Source of the DNA: Atopsyche davidsoni
Taxonomy: Eukaryota; Arthropoda; Insecta; Trichoptera; Hydrobiosidae
NCBI GenBank assembly: GCA_022113835.1
Contig: JAILWY010000003.1
Coordinates: 10,377,501 to 10,441,500, forward strand
DNA length: 64,000 nucleotides
Reading direction: 5' to 3'
The translations under genes and the position numbers were made by a program. This document shows positions 1 through 13,402 of this stretch, piece by piece (the stretch's first letter is position 1; every line of letters begins with the position of its first letter). The notes beneath the pieces were generated by a model that did no database searches, had not been told where the DNA came from, and saw only the letters and a list, made by a program, of their open reading frames with translations.

Positions 1-3000
1 TCACTGCGGGGTGCAAAATATCATGCTTTATTTCGGAAACTGCATTAAATCTCAGAAAATATAACATTGAGACTTCTCATTGAGGTGAACTAGTTAAAGA
101 TTTATATCGGAATTTCTCAAGCGAGTACTTTCTCACTTAATAAATATTATACCACGTCGAACCGCACTCATGAATGCATTTATATATTTACATATATATT
201 TTCACATCTCAATTTACTACATAATTCGCAAGAATTTTTCGTAAATATTGTTTTTTTTATTCACCAAGCATAGTGATTACTTGAAAATGTTAGGAATTTC
301 ACTTCGTGTTAATAAAATTTACGTATAACTGCTTGCGCTATTTACTACTATTTGGATCACGATTAGATAGTATTAAAAAGTGCATTATTAATTCAGTCAC
401 TTAAATTACTGTACTTATATATTTATAAACATGTATAAGTCATTCATAAAAATACGTCAGTTGTTTAATAAACGGTATGAGTTTTTTGTATCAAATTTAA
501 ATAGAAAATAAATCACGCGTTCTTAAACGAAAGTGGATGCCGTGATTCGACAATTTGTATCTTTATAAACATTGCTCGGCTTAAAATCAATAAGAAAAGA
601 TCTCATCTCGATTCAGGGTCCAGAATCAATCACGGCGGCTGCTGCGTGGTGCAAGATGCATCGATGCACAATGGAACTTTATTATCTCGAAATGCATCGG
701 AAGTTAATGAAATTTGTGAAAGCTTTCGATTTCCGGCAAGACCTTGAGGTGTCCGTCTGCGTGAGGTTTTAATTTTAAATCTGAGATCGCTCCGTGGTCG
801 TTCAGACGTTCTTCTAGGAAGACAATGTCAATTTAAGTTGTTTGTTACGCGTCACGTTCGACGGCTGTGGTTTTGTTCGTTAAGAAATAGGAGTCTGAAG
901 ACGCACGTACAAGCTTGAACATAATAATTACATTTTGATCGAAGTAGCAGCAGGGACGTGCTGTTGATCACAGACCACAAACTGCGTGCCTACTAATTAC
1001 ACAACAGTTATTGATTTATTATAAATACTTTCTATGCCTATCATGTTTTGTCTCACAAGTAGGCTACGATGTGTTAAAGGTGTGAAATCTCTTGCTATCA
1101 CAATTTAAAAAATGCAACATAATTTAGAAGCCTTGTAAAAATATAAAATAATGTGTAATTATATGAGTGACAAAATAATTTACCAACAGGTAAAAAATCT
1201 AGCTATGATAGAGTATTACTTTTGAAAGGTAATATGCAAACTGAAAAACACTTACACACTAACTTTTAATTTTAGTCTCTGAAATATGTGATTGAACTGA
1301 TGAATTAATTTTTTTTTAATGATATTTTATTACTCACATTAGAACTCGTATCTAAATAGGGTTCGGAAAATGATAAAAACATGTAAGACTTAAAATAGGA
1401 AAAAATAAATATTATCAGGATGTTATTAAGATTATCGAATTCTTAATTAAGTTAATGTATCATTTTTTTCAGAATTGGGGTTTTGCGACATGTGAACTCA
1501 TTTTTAAAAAAATTATGAGCACTTGTTACTCAGGCCATGCAAGTGGAATTAGTGTGATCATAATAATTGTATAGTACGATACTTCAAGCATACCCTCGAA
1601 CATTCGTATCAGGTATTTGTGTGAGAATCTCACGATGGCACTGGCTTTAGTAAGAGATTTCCATAGCAACTAAGCTATTAGTCTGTTTTTTTAGGAATGA
1701 AAAAAAAACAAGCCAATTAGGAATCATTAAAATTGTACATTTTTGAGATATGTATTTTTACCAAATTTTTAGATCTATAGTCAGAAATAATTTGAGAATA
1801 AATTCATTACATTCAATTTGAATATGAATGACGTCAACGTACGTCGATCTTGAATCGATTATTGACCGTACAGGAACCTTAATGGCTCGTAAATAACTAT
1901 GAAAAACAACATAAATTGATTTCTAAAAAAATGCTTTACGATAATATGAAAAATCGATTGATTCTCCGTTTTAATTCAATTAACACATCGGAATTCTAAT
2001 AAATAAACCAAAAACGTTCATATCATTTTATCTATTTCATACTCTATTTAAATGTCCATTTCGTATGATCTAACCAGAATATTTCTCATTTTTGTGAACG
2101 TAAGATTATTTTTAAATTAAATTGTTGATATTATGTAAACAAATTTAATCTATTTTTGACCTTATGTCGAACATTTATTTCGATTGAAATTGATCAATAT
2201 TTGCAATTTGGCAAATAAAATATATTTTGCTTCACAAATTGATAACAGAACCTTACATAAAAATTTTGTTGCATTTTTTTTTGCGTAAAACGCGAACAAC
2301 GAAATTTCACATTAAACAATATTTTAAATAACAATAATAGTCAACATTTAAAAAATTTGAATTTGTGAATACAGCAAAACAATTAGATCGCAGTAGTCAG
2401 GTCACGATTTTGATATATATAAAAAAACATCGCTATGTGGGCAGTTTATATTTTTTCTAACGGAATATCATCAAGGACTTATTATTTTTCATATATGACC
2501 ATCATTGTTCATAAAATGTTTCTTCGCCTTTTTTGATATCAAAGTATTAAGAAACATTACCCAACTACATTATTCGATTATTTCAATGATCGACCTTATT
2601 TCAAGTTTTTTTATTTCATCAATAAAATAAATTCATTTTTTTTAAATCAAATCATAACAATCAATTGAAGATTTCGTGATGCTTTCCGGTTAATTTTTTT
2701 CAATTTTAAATAAATATGAAATAATGAATAAAAATATGCATCCAATTATATTTCACTGTCTCATGGAAAACTCTAGAGGCACATTTTATTAAAATACCAA
2801 AAATTCCTTGCACAAGCCTTGAGCATCTACATAATAAAGTGATTTTGTGCAGACAGTCTGCGTGTGGATCCGAGATATGAATCTGATCCTCGGGGCTGAT
2901 ACAGGATGCTGCAGGCTTTATTGAGTACCAGGACCTGTTCTGGAATTTCTATATTCAGGACAACTGGTCACAGACAAAACTTATCAAATCAGAATTCATG

Positions 3001-3900
3001 AGTTTGTTTGTTTGAATTCAACAATAAACCACAAATATAAATAGCTAATTGGCTATTTAAATTTAATAAAAAACACTTGTACTTCTTAATGTCCTATCCT
3101 TTAAAAGATTTCATGAAACAAACTCAGAATCCTTTAAATATATTCCGCGGAAAATATATCTGATCAAGAGAGAACATGAAGGCATACTTAATTAACACGT
3201 TATTCATTTAAATTTAATTACAGCATGAAACGTGCTAATATCAGACATTAACTTTTTGTTCAGCAAGAATACTCCGAGAATACTTGCGAGGCATGAATAA
3301 TATAAAACGAAACCTCTTTTTTCTGATCTACTGATATAATGGCTTCCCAGACGCACTGGAAGACTCGTATGTTGAATAATTAAGACAACAGGCCCTTGGG
3401 TTGCTTTATCGGCCTTTAGTCCTTGGTTATATCGGAAATTACTAAGCTATTTTTTTTCAATTCTGATACATATCATATGAAGGCCAACGGAAGCATTAGA
3501 AATTTTCTTTGGATATAAAAAAAAAATGTTCATATATCGCAGAAAATTAATGAATGCATTGAAAAATAAGAATCATTACTATCTTTTGATTTTATCCATT
3601 ATGGTATTAATGTTATGGAAAAACATTTGTATTAAAATATATTTATAAAAAACCTTGTCTGGAGGTCCTTGGGTACGCATGAATTCATGAAGCTCAAAAA
3701 GGGTCTACGTGCGGCAGGTCAGGTTTATGATCTATATACCTGTGTCTCACGCTAACCACGTGGTTGTTCTTTTTAGTAAGCAGTCAACCTGTTATTTACA
3801 TCTTATATCCTGATACATGATACCTATGGAAGGTTTTATCAAACTAAAAATATAAAAATTTAACTTCGATTAACTTGAGTTTTATTTTTAATAAATTGAT
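1..3900. other. AT-rich intergenic DNA, no gene seen
   Basis: No open frame with recognisable protein similarity and no RNA gene. The DNA is AT-rich with many poly-A and poly-T tracts. Slightly GC-richer segments lie near 2.83-2.96 kb and 3.65-3.77 kb, but neither carries a frame, terminal repeats or a motif I can name. Confidence 0.6.
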
Positions 3901-4020
3901 ATTTTCTGGTGTTTTGGTCATATTATTATTATTAAATATATTTAATAAATATATTTATAATAATAAGTTTTTTTTGAGTAATAAGTAAACAACGAAAAAG
4001 ACAAAGATTTTAGCTTGTTA

Positions 4021-4136
4021 CCATTCGGTTGTCAATTGTGTCGCAGCATGTGAAGACGGCTATAGTAAGCAAAGCGCTATTGGCGCTATTGGCAAATTGC
4101 AAGTCGGTCGCTAGTTGCGTTGCGACGTGTATAAGA
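4021..4136. repeat. Paired Harbinger-like element ends (degenerate)
   Basis: Two motifs of the form GTCGCAGCATGTGAAGACGGC and GTTGCGACGTGTATAAGAGC lie about 70 bp apart, with a short internal tandem repeat (GCGCTATTGGC twice). They resemble the right-hand terminus of the element at 8.47 kb (TTTGTCGCATCATGTGTAGG). I read them as decayed terminal inverted repeats of the same PIF/Harbinger-like family. Both appear to be right-hand ends, so this is not an intact element. Confidence 0.35.
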
Positions 4137-4249
4137 GCTCCTATCCTTCATTGACCGCAAAACTGTCCTTGACCATAGATAAAGGGGCATAAACCTGTAT
4201 ATGTTACTCTTGATACCTGACGCCTGGGAGGCATCAAGAGCGCGTGAAT

Positions 4250-4490
4250 AAATATGGGCTAAAGAGGCAGCCGGTCGGGTTCCTGAAGGGGCGCGGTCAG
4301 CTGTCCTTGGCCAGACAGGAAATTGCGAGTACCTGCAAGACCACCAGACAGTCGAAGCTCTCCTGAAACACCGTCTGAAGGCCGCTTGGCATAAACGAAC
4401 ATGTGAGGGAAACCCGAGATTGTACCTTCACCTAACCGGAGAGTGTGTATGAGTTACGACTGGTGCAAATAAAGACTTAATTTTTTTTTT
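4250..4490 (+). other. GC-richer transcript-tail-like segment
   Basis: About 230 bp of clearly higher GC, ending in AATAAA and then a T/A-rich tract (around 4470-4495). It looks like the 3' end of a processed transcript or a retrotransposon tail inserted into AT-rich DNA. No protein similarity was recognised in any frame, so the source is unknown. Confidence 0.25.
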
Positions 4491-4499
4491 AAATTATAG

Positions 4500-7400
4500 G
4501 TACACATATAATTACAGAAACTAAGGGAAGGGCGAACCTGCTCACTTGATATTTGAGCAATAGTAAAACGATGATTTAATAGCAGTGAATTTTCCAACCA
4601 AACGTCACAATTGTCAGTTTTACCTGACCTATACAAAATAGAGATATTCACTTCTGATACTCGACACAGTTGGGATTGCATCAATCATCGATTTTAATGA
4701 ATCCAGTCCGTGTCGTTAAAGGCGGCTCCTTGTGAATGTCGGGTAATTAGCATCTACAGAAAGTTGTACTTAATCATAGCAGACGCAAGGTTGGCGGATC
4801 AAAGATGCGCTAGAAGGATACCTTCGCTTTTGGAAAGTTGACGCCCTCGATTGATCTGGTGGAGAAAGAAGCCGAACGAGAGCATTCAGGATTACGAAAT
4901 TTAGAAATAAAACGTGACAACGGCAGTGGCGTGAAAATAAACAAGCAAGCTTTTAGTTCAGTTCAACTGTCAAGCTGTCTAAACTGCCACTAGTCAATTC
5001 TACGAGTATATAATGATACTACAATATAATCATAATTAAACATCAAACGCGGTGGCAGTACAGTACATAAAGAGCTACTAATAAAATATATCAAAGATTT
5101 TTTGATCGCTGCGTTTTATAAACTCTTAAGGCTAAAAAGTATTTTAAATACAAATATTCTCATAAAGTTTAATTTATTATCACATCAACTACTATTTTAT
5201 GCCCACAGATCACAATTCGGTGTATAAAATTATATATTTTTTAAATAGTCCGTTGTCGGTTCACACGCTTCCAATCCTTAGAAATTCTCTGAGGTTTCTG
5301 GCAGGTAGCATGTTCCCAGGGCATCTTACAGCAATTAAGGTGTTTTTTTAGTTATTTTTATTCTGACGTATAAACTCTCCTTTTAAAAAAAAAAATGCGC
5401 AAATTTCAAAGTCACGATCCTCGCATTACTTTTTATTAACAATAAACGTCCGTCAAAATTATTAACATATTTATTAGCATTTTAATATGTATTAATTTAA
5501 TTTAACCAAGGGCGTTGCTGTGAGAATGTGCGTATAAGATCAATGCGTAACCATTAAGAAACGATATTTGTAAACTTTTTTAGTTTTTGAGAATCAGCTA
5601 GCAATACCTTCGGATTTTTTTTACCAATTATTCAAGATAATAAATTCAACAACACCTTAAATTTTGCACATTATAAAAAAACTTTTCATCAATTGAGTTA
5701 AAAATGTTAACTAATAAGTTTTGAATCAAATAACTCTGCCACAATCTTACGATGATAGTTTATTGTTAAAAAAAAAAACACGCATGTAAATGCATATTTT
5801 AATAATTTGATACATGAAAGGTTTGCTCACAATTAAAACCTCTGGTTATCTTCTTAATTGGTGATTATCTCCACAGTACTAGTTGCGGTTTAATGATCTC
5901 AATCCCATATGTTAGATGAATTTCCATTTGAAATGGATTTAAAATCTTAATTGCAATAGGATCGCAAAAAAATGGCTCGAACATCTCGCTAAGTAAGTCA
6001 ATTATAATAAAACACATGTGATGACCTTCTGAATTAAAATTTATTACTTAGCATTATCGATCACAAATGTGGAACAAGTTTTTGTGACTTACGGAGGAAG
6101 GTGGAGATAAACAAGTCAGAAATATTCTAAAGGTCTTCCTTTATATAAAGCATTTCAGAAAAATTTATGAACTAATTCGTATTTACAAGAAAAAATAAAT
6201 AGCTTGTGTGATTTGCGCTACGACTTTCATATATCATAAATATAGTGCATGTCTAAACATGTAAAAATAAAGCTTCTTTGATCAATAATGCAGATTATTT
6301 TTTATAGAGCGACATAAACGAGTCAAGTGTTTCGTATATAAAATAAAATAAAAAATATATATTTATAGTGATTCGCTATACGACTTATGTATTACGCGAA
6401 AATAATCATAACTTAGTAAGTTTGAAAAAATGCTCCTTTTAACAATGTTGATAATTTTTTTACAGACATCTTATATATTTATGTAACGACTTAAAGGTAG
6501 TACCATGAGAGACTTTTTTTTATATAATTAATTATGTATTTATTGATTTGTTCAGCGCCAGATATAAAGCGGTCATTTACCTGAATTTTATGTTTTGAAT
6601 ATTTTATTTCATGCATCCGGGATCAAAAATACTAAAATTTTAAAACACAGCCAGAAATAAAGTAATTAATAAATATTATTGAGTTATTTTACTCTGGTGT
6701 GGTTTTGCATAATTTTAATAAATGTCTTTGAATAGCTTATTATTTTAATTTTTTTGTAATACAACAATATCAAGAAAAATTTCAAGTCTTTCGATCAAAA
6801 GTTAAAGATGACTTTTTATTATTGTTTCTATTAATCAAAATTTACTTCACATATCTTCATTACTTTCTAATAATCATTTTTTAGTGTTATATCATAAATG
6901 CTTTGATTTGCACTTAATCAGTTTTTAATATTTATTATATTAGCTGAACAACCTGTCATTTTGACTACGTTATTTATTAATTCAAATATTTTGCTTTTAT
7001 TTTGATATTTGCATTGATCAGACAATGGATTGAACTATTAACAAAGTGTTATTAGCTCATATTTAAATAGTTAAGGAAACCCCAGTTTACATGACGATGT
7101 AAGCCTAGTATGTTAGTGAAACTTGTCAAATCAAAAAAAATCAGTGAGAACATCACTATATATAATATGAACAAATTTTTATTAAAAAATCGTTTAAATC
7201 AAACAAATCTTCGCAACAGATGTGATCTGATCATTTTGCAAGAGTCCAGGACCACAACTGCATCTGAAATGATGCAATAACGCAATACCGTTTTTCATCG
7301 TAAATAAAGCAGTGAGTGTCAAAAACAAGATGCCCCCTGAGATCCACAAATCTCAGCAGAGAGCGACCTCCGACAGGAAAGATTGGATCATTCATGGAAA

Positions 7401-7890
7401 GACCTTCACCCTGCAGTGGATATACGAAGGCTTCCATTGAATTGTTAGTTTGAAATGTTTAATTTATTATATTTATTTAGACAACACGTATATCATGTAT
7501 TACAGATGCATTATTCAAGCAATATTTTTTCGATGAAAAAAATGTTTGAACCAAACGATAAATTACAAAATAATCTTATGCATTCATGTTTATCAAGAAT
7601 AGACCCTTTACTTGTTAATTCGATATGTGAAATTCTAATTATAACTACATATACTTTTTGCTTATTTCCATAAGACTATAGTAATTTTAAATTAACATTA
7701 CTTTCATACAACAAGGTCCTCTTTTAAACACTGATCCGTCATATGTTACATTTAAGTTTTTTTTTTTGTAAACTTTTGCATATAAGTAGTTTATTTTTAT
7801 GTACGTGTTTTGAATTGGAATCGACATGACGTGGATTTTTTTTTATTAATCATAAATATTAAACTCACCTTCATTCAAAAGTTATGTTAA
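4500..7890. other. AT-rich intergenic DNA, no gene seen
   Basis: Open frames in this stretch (for example 4454-4684 minus and 7231-7437 minus) are short, lack recognisable domains and have no convincing splice context. Nothing else is supported. Confidence 0.55.
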
Positions 7891-7894
7891 GATA

Positions 7895-8476
7895 TTAAAA
7901 GCTCCTACATACGTTGCAACAAATTGCAATTAATGTGGTGTTGTCGTACCATTTTGATAAATTGTAAAAAAAAATAAACGCCAGTGCCACATCGGTTGCG
8001 TTGTGCTGCGTGCCACCTTTAAAATACTCATCGAAACAGAGGAATGGTATTAATATAATGACAACCATAAAATACAACCTTCAATTTATTAAAACTGCGC
8101 AACACATTTACAAAAGAAAGCTAAAAAAAATTGAACTGAAGGTCTCATCGGATGAAAAAATGGTGCAAATTGTTTCACGGGACATGCGATAATGCCAGTC
8201 AAGGTTCACCGCCGAATCCTCGAGAGCCTGCCCAGAGAGACGATCGTACTCCATATATGCACATACGTCAAGAAACAACAACCTGTTTCTGATTACATCA
8301 AAGCTGCCTACACACGCTGCAACAAAACTGCCAACCAAACTGCCAACCAAACGGTACTGGCCTATAGCATCCTCATTTCATTATCTACTAAGGCAAAACT
8401 ATAAAAAAAAACAACCAACGTAATGAGAAGCCATTGGCTTGGTTGTTGGTTTTGTCGCATCATGTGTAGGCTGCTT
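7895..8476 (-). mobile_element. PIF/Harbinger-like remnant with terminal inverted repeats
   Basis: The left end (CTCCTACATACGTTGCAACA, from about 7902) is an imperfect inverted match to the right end (TTTGTCGCATCATGTGTAGG, ending near 8470). A second left-type end (GCCTACACACGCTGCAACA) lies at about 8307, so two copies may be nested. A minus-strand frame at 8108-8350 contains LDWHYRMSRETIC, which resembles the RMSRETF-type segment near the N-terminus of HARBI1-family transposases. No catalytic domain is present. The family assignment rests on the TIR style plus this short motif and is tentative; a generic MITE is the alternative. Confidence 0.4.
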
Positions 8477-8479
8477 AAG

Positions 8480-11400
8480 TATCGAAACACTGCCTTTTTA
8501 TTGCTCAAATAAATAATCTGACGTTGACAGTCATGTATCTGATATGAGCATCATTTACTTTTATTATAAACCTCACAAAAAAAATGAGAATCTTTGGTAT
8601 AATATGCTATTTATACAATTTAAATTGAACATGTTCTTTGGTTCGATGAAATGTTAAGAAAATTTGTCACAAGCACCGAATTGTATTTACAAAAGTCTTG
8701 TTTAATTTGTAATACTCTACGTTAAAATAATTAATAGCTTTGTTTAGAGGGCTTTTTTTGATAGTATGAAAAATATATCTTTAACATGATGGTCAAATAA
8801 GTATATGAAAAGAAACTATTCAAGATTTCGTAATAAAATATTCTAAACAATTAAACAATAAATATATGATTGTCTCATTATATTACCAACACTTCTAGGA
8901 TGTTTTACTTATATAATCCAGATAAAAAATAATTTACTCAAACGATTGACTAATGCAGGTAAAATCACAAGTAGAAATATATTTAATACACAATGAAACA
9001 CCTGTAATGAGATTAGTTTGGAATAATAAATATTAACAAATTTCTCACGGGAGATTCTTTGCTCTAGCAATGTTAGCAAGAAAATTTTGAAATACAGTAA
9101 ATTTATTGTTTCATTATTTTCAAAATAAAATAATTATATACACAGTGATGTCTTTTAACAGTAGTAATAATAATCGTTTTATACCTAATACAAACTTTAT
9201 AGGACATTGTAAAACATTAAACTCTGACGATCAATCAATTATTTTCCAACCATTGATTTTATTTGAAGATCGTTAAATTATTATGCGTCTATTATATCAT
9301 TAAGTGCCAAAATAAAGCTTAAATAGAATTAATCAATATTGTTATACTATTAATCAATATTGTAATATACTTGTTTAATGAAATTATAAAACTTCAAAAA
9401 TGTAAAGTACTGTTGATTTTCAAATAAAATTGTTAATCGTTAAAAACATCCGTTTTTAATCATCCCTTTTAAGTACGAAAAAGGTTTTAATTTATTTTGT
9501 TTTAAACTCATTTTGAATTCTCTTATCTCATTTCCTTTTTCTTTTTTTTTACACAGAAACTCAATCAAAATTGAATTAGCGGAATTTAAATTTTTTAAAT
9601 AGGCTTTCTTCTTCCAAAAACTAATTTGTTTTAAGGCTCTTGCAATGCTAAAATTTAATAAAAAGGACACCAAAAATACGTTAACTATTGTTTTTTTTTT
9701 TTTTTTATTCTTTAACATTATTGTGTAAAGAGCGTATAAATAAATTTACTATGAGAAAAATTCTAACAGTGAGGCATTAAACATTTAAAAAATTACAATA
9801 TTTAAGCAATCGATTCACTTGAAGAACGATGAGAAAAATTTTCGAAATATTTTTTCTGGACACTTGGTTATTGTGGCTCCGTGCTTTAAACTAAATATTG
9901 TATACACTATTAACTTTTGTAAGTAAAAATTGCAAAAAAAGGATATTTTTTTAAATTTAATGAGCTTTTTTTTATATTTACTTTACTATGTGTATTTTAC
10001 TGAATGTCTACTTTCATGCGCCCTTAGCTAGTAAATATAATTACAGGCACCGTCGAGATCTATTTTAACAAAGTGTTGACGCAAGTAAAGCCTATTTTGC
10101 TCATTAAATGGAGTAAGAGAAGGTATTTCAATAAAAAAATATATAATAATTGTAACGCCGTTACGCTTCTGCTATTAAATGCATATTTATTATTCACAGT
10201 ATAAAAGTCAGCAAACCGGATTAACAACAAAAATATTTTTTATCACCAATTGTTCTTCAGCCAAACTAACAAAACTGATAATCACTTTTTAAAATAATTG
10301 TTTGGTAATATAAACTACATGAATTGTATGACCAATTTAAAACATTATAGCAAAAATCATAAAATAATAGCACATTAGGTAAAAAACAAAAAACAATCTT
10401 TTAAAATCGTTTTGTTAATCAATTTGTACAATATTTGCAATATTCAGAATTCCTCCGATTTGTTGATGAGATACTTATCTTCTGGCAATGATTAAGTTTT
10501 TAATGATATCTTCAAATAAGTTGAACTATCAGTAAAATAAAATAATTAATATCTCTTTATAGTTAGAATAAGTAATTGTAAATCACTCGGATCAAGGTAA
10601 TCTTACAATTTTTATTTTTTCATTAAAATATCGGAACAAATCAATTGAGATGTTTGATAAGTCTAATGATTTATCACTGATATTCAAAATACTTCATCAT
10701 CATTAATCAATGTGTTTTGAGTACTGGATGAAGACCTTCCGTCAAATGTAGCAATCAATAAAGAAAGGTCCGTTTCACTACACTGCAACGAAATTGTTTT
10801 TGGATTTTTTACAACCACTAATATAATAAACGCTTTTCGGCAAGGCATGTTTGATTATTTACATATCATTAACATTCTTTTGAGCGCAGTTATTAAACAT
10901 TTAAATATGATAAAAAAATATCAGTAAAAACATTTCTTATCTTTAATAGATCTTAGTAAATTAGTGATTTTTTTAGTATGGCGAATATTTAATTTCAATA
11001 ACAAATTATAATAAAAAATGTTAAAATAAATTATATTTAAAATAACGGTATTATTTTTAAATTCCAATAATTTTGCACTAAATCACTTCATTAATCACAT
11101 TTTCAAAGAGTTATTAAGGAAATATTATAATACTATTATACACCAAAACTAAATCATTCGAATAAAAAAACGATCACAAAAATACACGAAAACCGCATAC
11201 TTAATATTGAGATCATCTCAACAAAATTCCATATAAGATGTAACCCTGAAAAATAACACACCTTTCATCTCCCGTCACCTACATCTGCGATACAATCACC
11301 CAAGAGCGAGGGAGATAGCAACACAGCGATGAGTGTGCGCATCCTATGAAAAAAAGATGATATAATTCTATAAGTGCTGCTTGGGATAAAATCGAGAGTG

Positions 11401-12640
11401 GCCCATAACTCCCGGGGCAGCGGTGAATGGACGACGTATGGAATAGTGACTGGGGAGTTACGGTCCGAAAGCATCTAGATCAGAACCGCCTTGAAGTATT
11501 CACTGCCCACATACTTCTGAGGACGACTTCTTTTTTCCAGTGGCGCCCTGTTAAGATGTTATTTTTTTTTTAGCAATTTATTTATTACACGGTATGAAAA
11601 TGACATATAAATGCAACAAATTAGTTTTAACGAGAAATAAAAACTTGAATCACTTTTTGACGCTTTTATGGCAAGGCGATTATTTCATGCTTAACATAAA
11701 GTTAAAATATTTTCATAAATACACATGCTTGTATTATTATTCCGTATATGTTAATTGTATTTTCATACAAGTATTAAAATACTATAGACATTCACACGTC
11801 ATCTGTGCATACAGATAGAATTTTTTTTTTTCATAAGTGGATGAGATTTAAAAAATCGACTCAATCCTCAAATTTTCATCAATTTATGGACACGATTAGT
11901 AAAACTAAATGCCAAGTAGGATATTGTCATAAAATATATAATAAGCTTTGGGTTAAGATTTCTAATGAAAAAAATTCCTGATAATTGAATACGAGATAGT
12001 ACATATATTCAATAATAAATACCTGTGTACAAAATTACAAGACATTAATGCCATTTTTGATATCCTAACTAAGCATGTTTTTTTAAATAATTATCTTTAT
12101 TAATTGAAGATGCTTAGCGCCATATTTAGGCACCCGGATATCTATATGATTTAATAGTAGTGTTATTGAGATTATCACAAAAAAAACTAATTGGTTTAGC
12201 AGGTAATAAATTATATAGTACGATTAGGAATTTGTAAATTTACGGGCGATATCAACGCATTCAAAAAGGCAGGTCAAGAGGGAAACCTGCGAGCGAGAGG
12301 GACGCGTGTACAGGAAAATCTACTAAAAGAAAGAGATAGCACAAGGTGTGAATGGATAATGCGTGCATAAGAACTTCAAAGAGAAACGTATACTTATATT
12401 GTATATAGAATAATTACTTAATTATAAAGATATCAATAAAATCGTATTTGTTTTGAATGCGGAAGTTTATTACTGTGCATATTAAAAGAATTAACATACA
12501 AATATAATAAAATATTGTAACGTATACTTTAAGAAAAACTGCAGTTTTAATTACACCATATAAAAAAATATTGCATTTCGATGGCATTTTTAATAGCAAC
12601 TGCTCCTAACAACGCAAAAAATTTAGATTCTCCTCGTAAT
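8480..12640. other. AT-rich intergenic DNA, no gene seen
   Basis: Very AT-rich. A short tandem duplication (TTAATCAATATTGT twice) sits at about 9331-9362. The only compositional break is the GC-richer patch described separately at 11.26-11.55 kb. No coding evidence. Confidence 0.55.
11260..11550. other. GC-richer non-repetitive patch about 2 kb upstream of gene A
   Basis: This 290-bp patch stands out from its surroundings and contains blocks such as CCCGGGGCAGCGG. A minus-strand frame (11265-11474, 69 codons) is open but shows no recognisable domain. It has no terminal repeats or tRNA-like motifs. An upstream regulatory region of the cuticular gene is possible, but only position and composition support that. 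Confidence 0.25.
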
Positions 12641-12646
12641 TCTATT

Positions 12647-12806
12647 CGTTCTTGTGTGTTATGCCGTGTATCTTCTATTAAATTCTGAGGTTTTGATTTC
12701 GGTACTGTGAGTATCTACAACTATTATATTTCTTAATTTTTATGTTTTAGAACAGAAACCGAATCATCTAAATTTTAAGTAAAGCACGGCATAACACCCA
12801 AGAACG
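12647..12806. mobile_element. Palindromic MITE-like element
   Basis: Inverted arms of 22 bp lie at 12647-12668 (starting CGTTCTTGTGTGTTATGCC) and 12785-12806 (GGCATAACACCCAAGAACG at its end), with one mismatch. A weaker inner inverted match flanks the centre (GATTTCGGTACTGT against ACAGAAACCGAATC). Total length is about 160 bp with no coding capacity. It is a non-autonomous DNA element of unknown superfamily. Confidence 0.55.
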
Positions 12807-13231
12807 TAGTATTAATAAAAAAAGACCACCAATACCTACGAAAATATTTATAGATTGCTAAAAATGTTTGATTTTGCGGCTTCATTTAAATTTTGATCCA
12901 AAACTCAAATTTTCGATTTTAAAATATACATTCATTAAATTTCATTTTTTGAAAAAAAAATTATATAAAAATGCTATGGATAGTCATAAATATTTTTTTT
13001 AGTTATAATTTAAACCAAAGTAAATATAATTTTCTATATGCAATAATAAAATACTGTAACACAGTGCTTACATATAAACAAGAGATTTACGAAAATTATT
13101 GCATTTTATGGTTGCGTATGGTTGAATTGAATGTAAGTAAATATAAAATAACTTTTACTAAAAAAATGAAAAAAAATAGTTAAAAATAAAAAAAATGTCC
13201 GCGATCGTATTACGAGTAAGCCGGGCGACAT

Positions 13232-13244
13232 AATTCAATGAACA
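13232..13244. promoter_or_regulatory. Degenerate ecdysone-response-element-like inverted repeat (IR1)
   Basis: AATTCAATGAACA matches the EcR/USP consensus RGKTCANTGAMCY at 11 of 13 positions by eye and keeps the one-base spacer. It lies about 100 bp upstream of the predicted start site of gene A. Ecdysone control of cuticular genes is well established, but this individual site is inference and such matches occur by chance in AT-rich DNA. Confidence 0.3.
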
Positions 13245-13308
13245 CAGGTAGTTCCTCTCACCTGCTCTCTTTCAGGATGGGCCCGAGATGACCGAGAGGA
13301 TGGCGGGG

Positions 13309-13345
13309 TATAAATGGCGCCGGCTCCGCAAGAGGAGCATCAGTC
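13309..13345 (+). promoter_or_regulatory. Core promoter of cuticular gene A (TATA + initiator)
   Basis: TATAAAT begins at 13309 inside a GC-rich context (GGCGGGGTATAAATGGCGCC). An arthropod-type initiator ATCAGTC lies at 13339-13345, with the likely +1 A at 13342, 33 bp after the first T of the TATA box. The resulting 5' UTR of about 61 nt has no upstream ATG. Gene B has the same spacing and the same ATCAGTC initiator, which strongly supports this call. Confidence 0.8.
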
Positions 13346-13402
13346 TCCAGCCGTCCTCCGCCAGGACACATCGTGCCTCACCAGCTCAGCAAGCCCAGCA
13401 TC

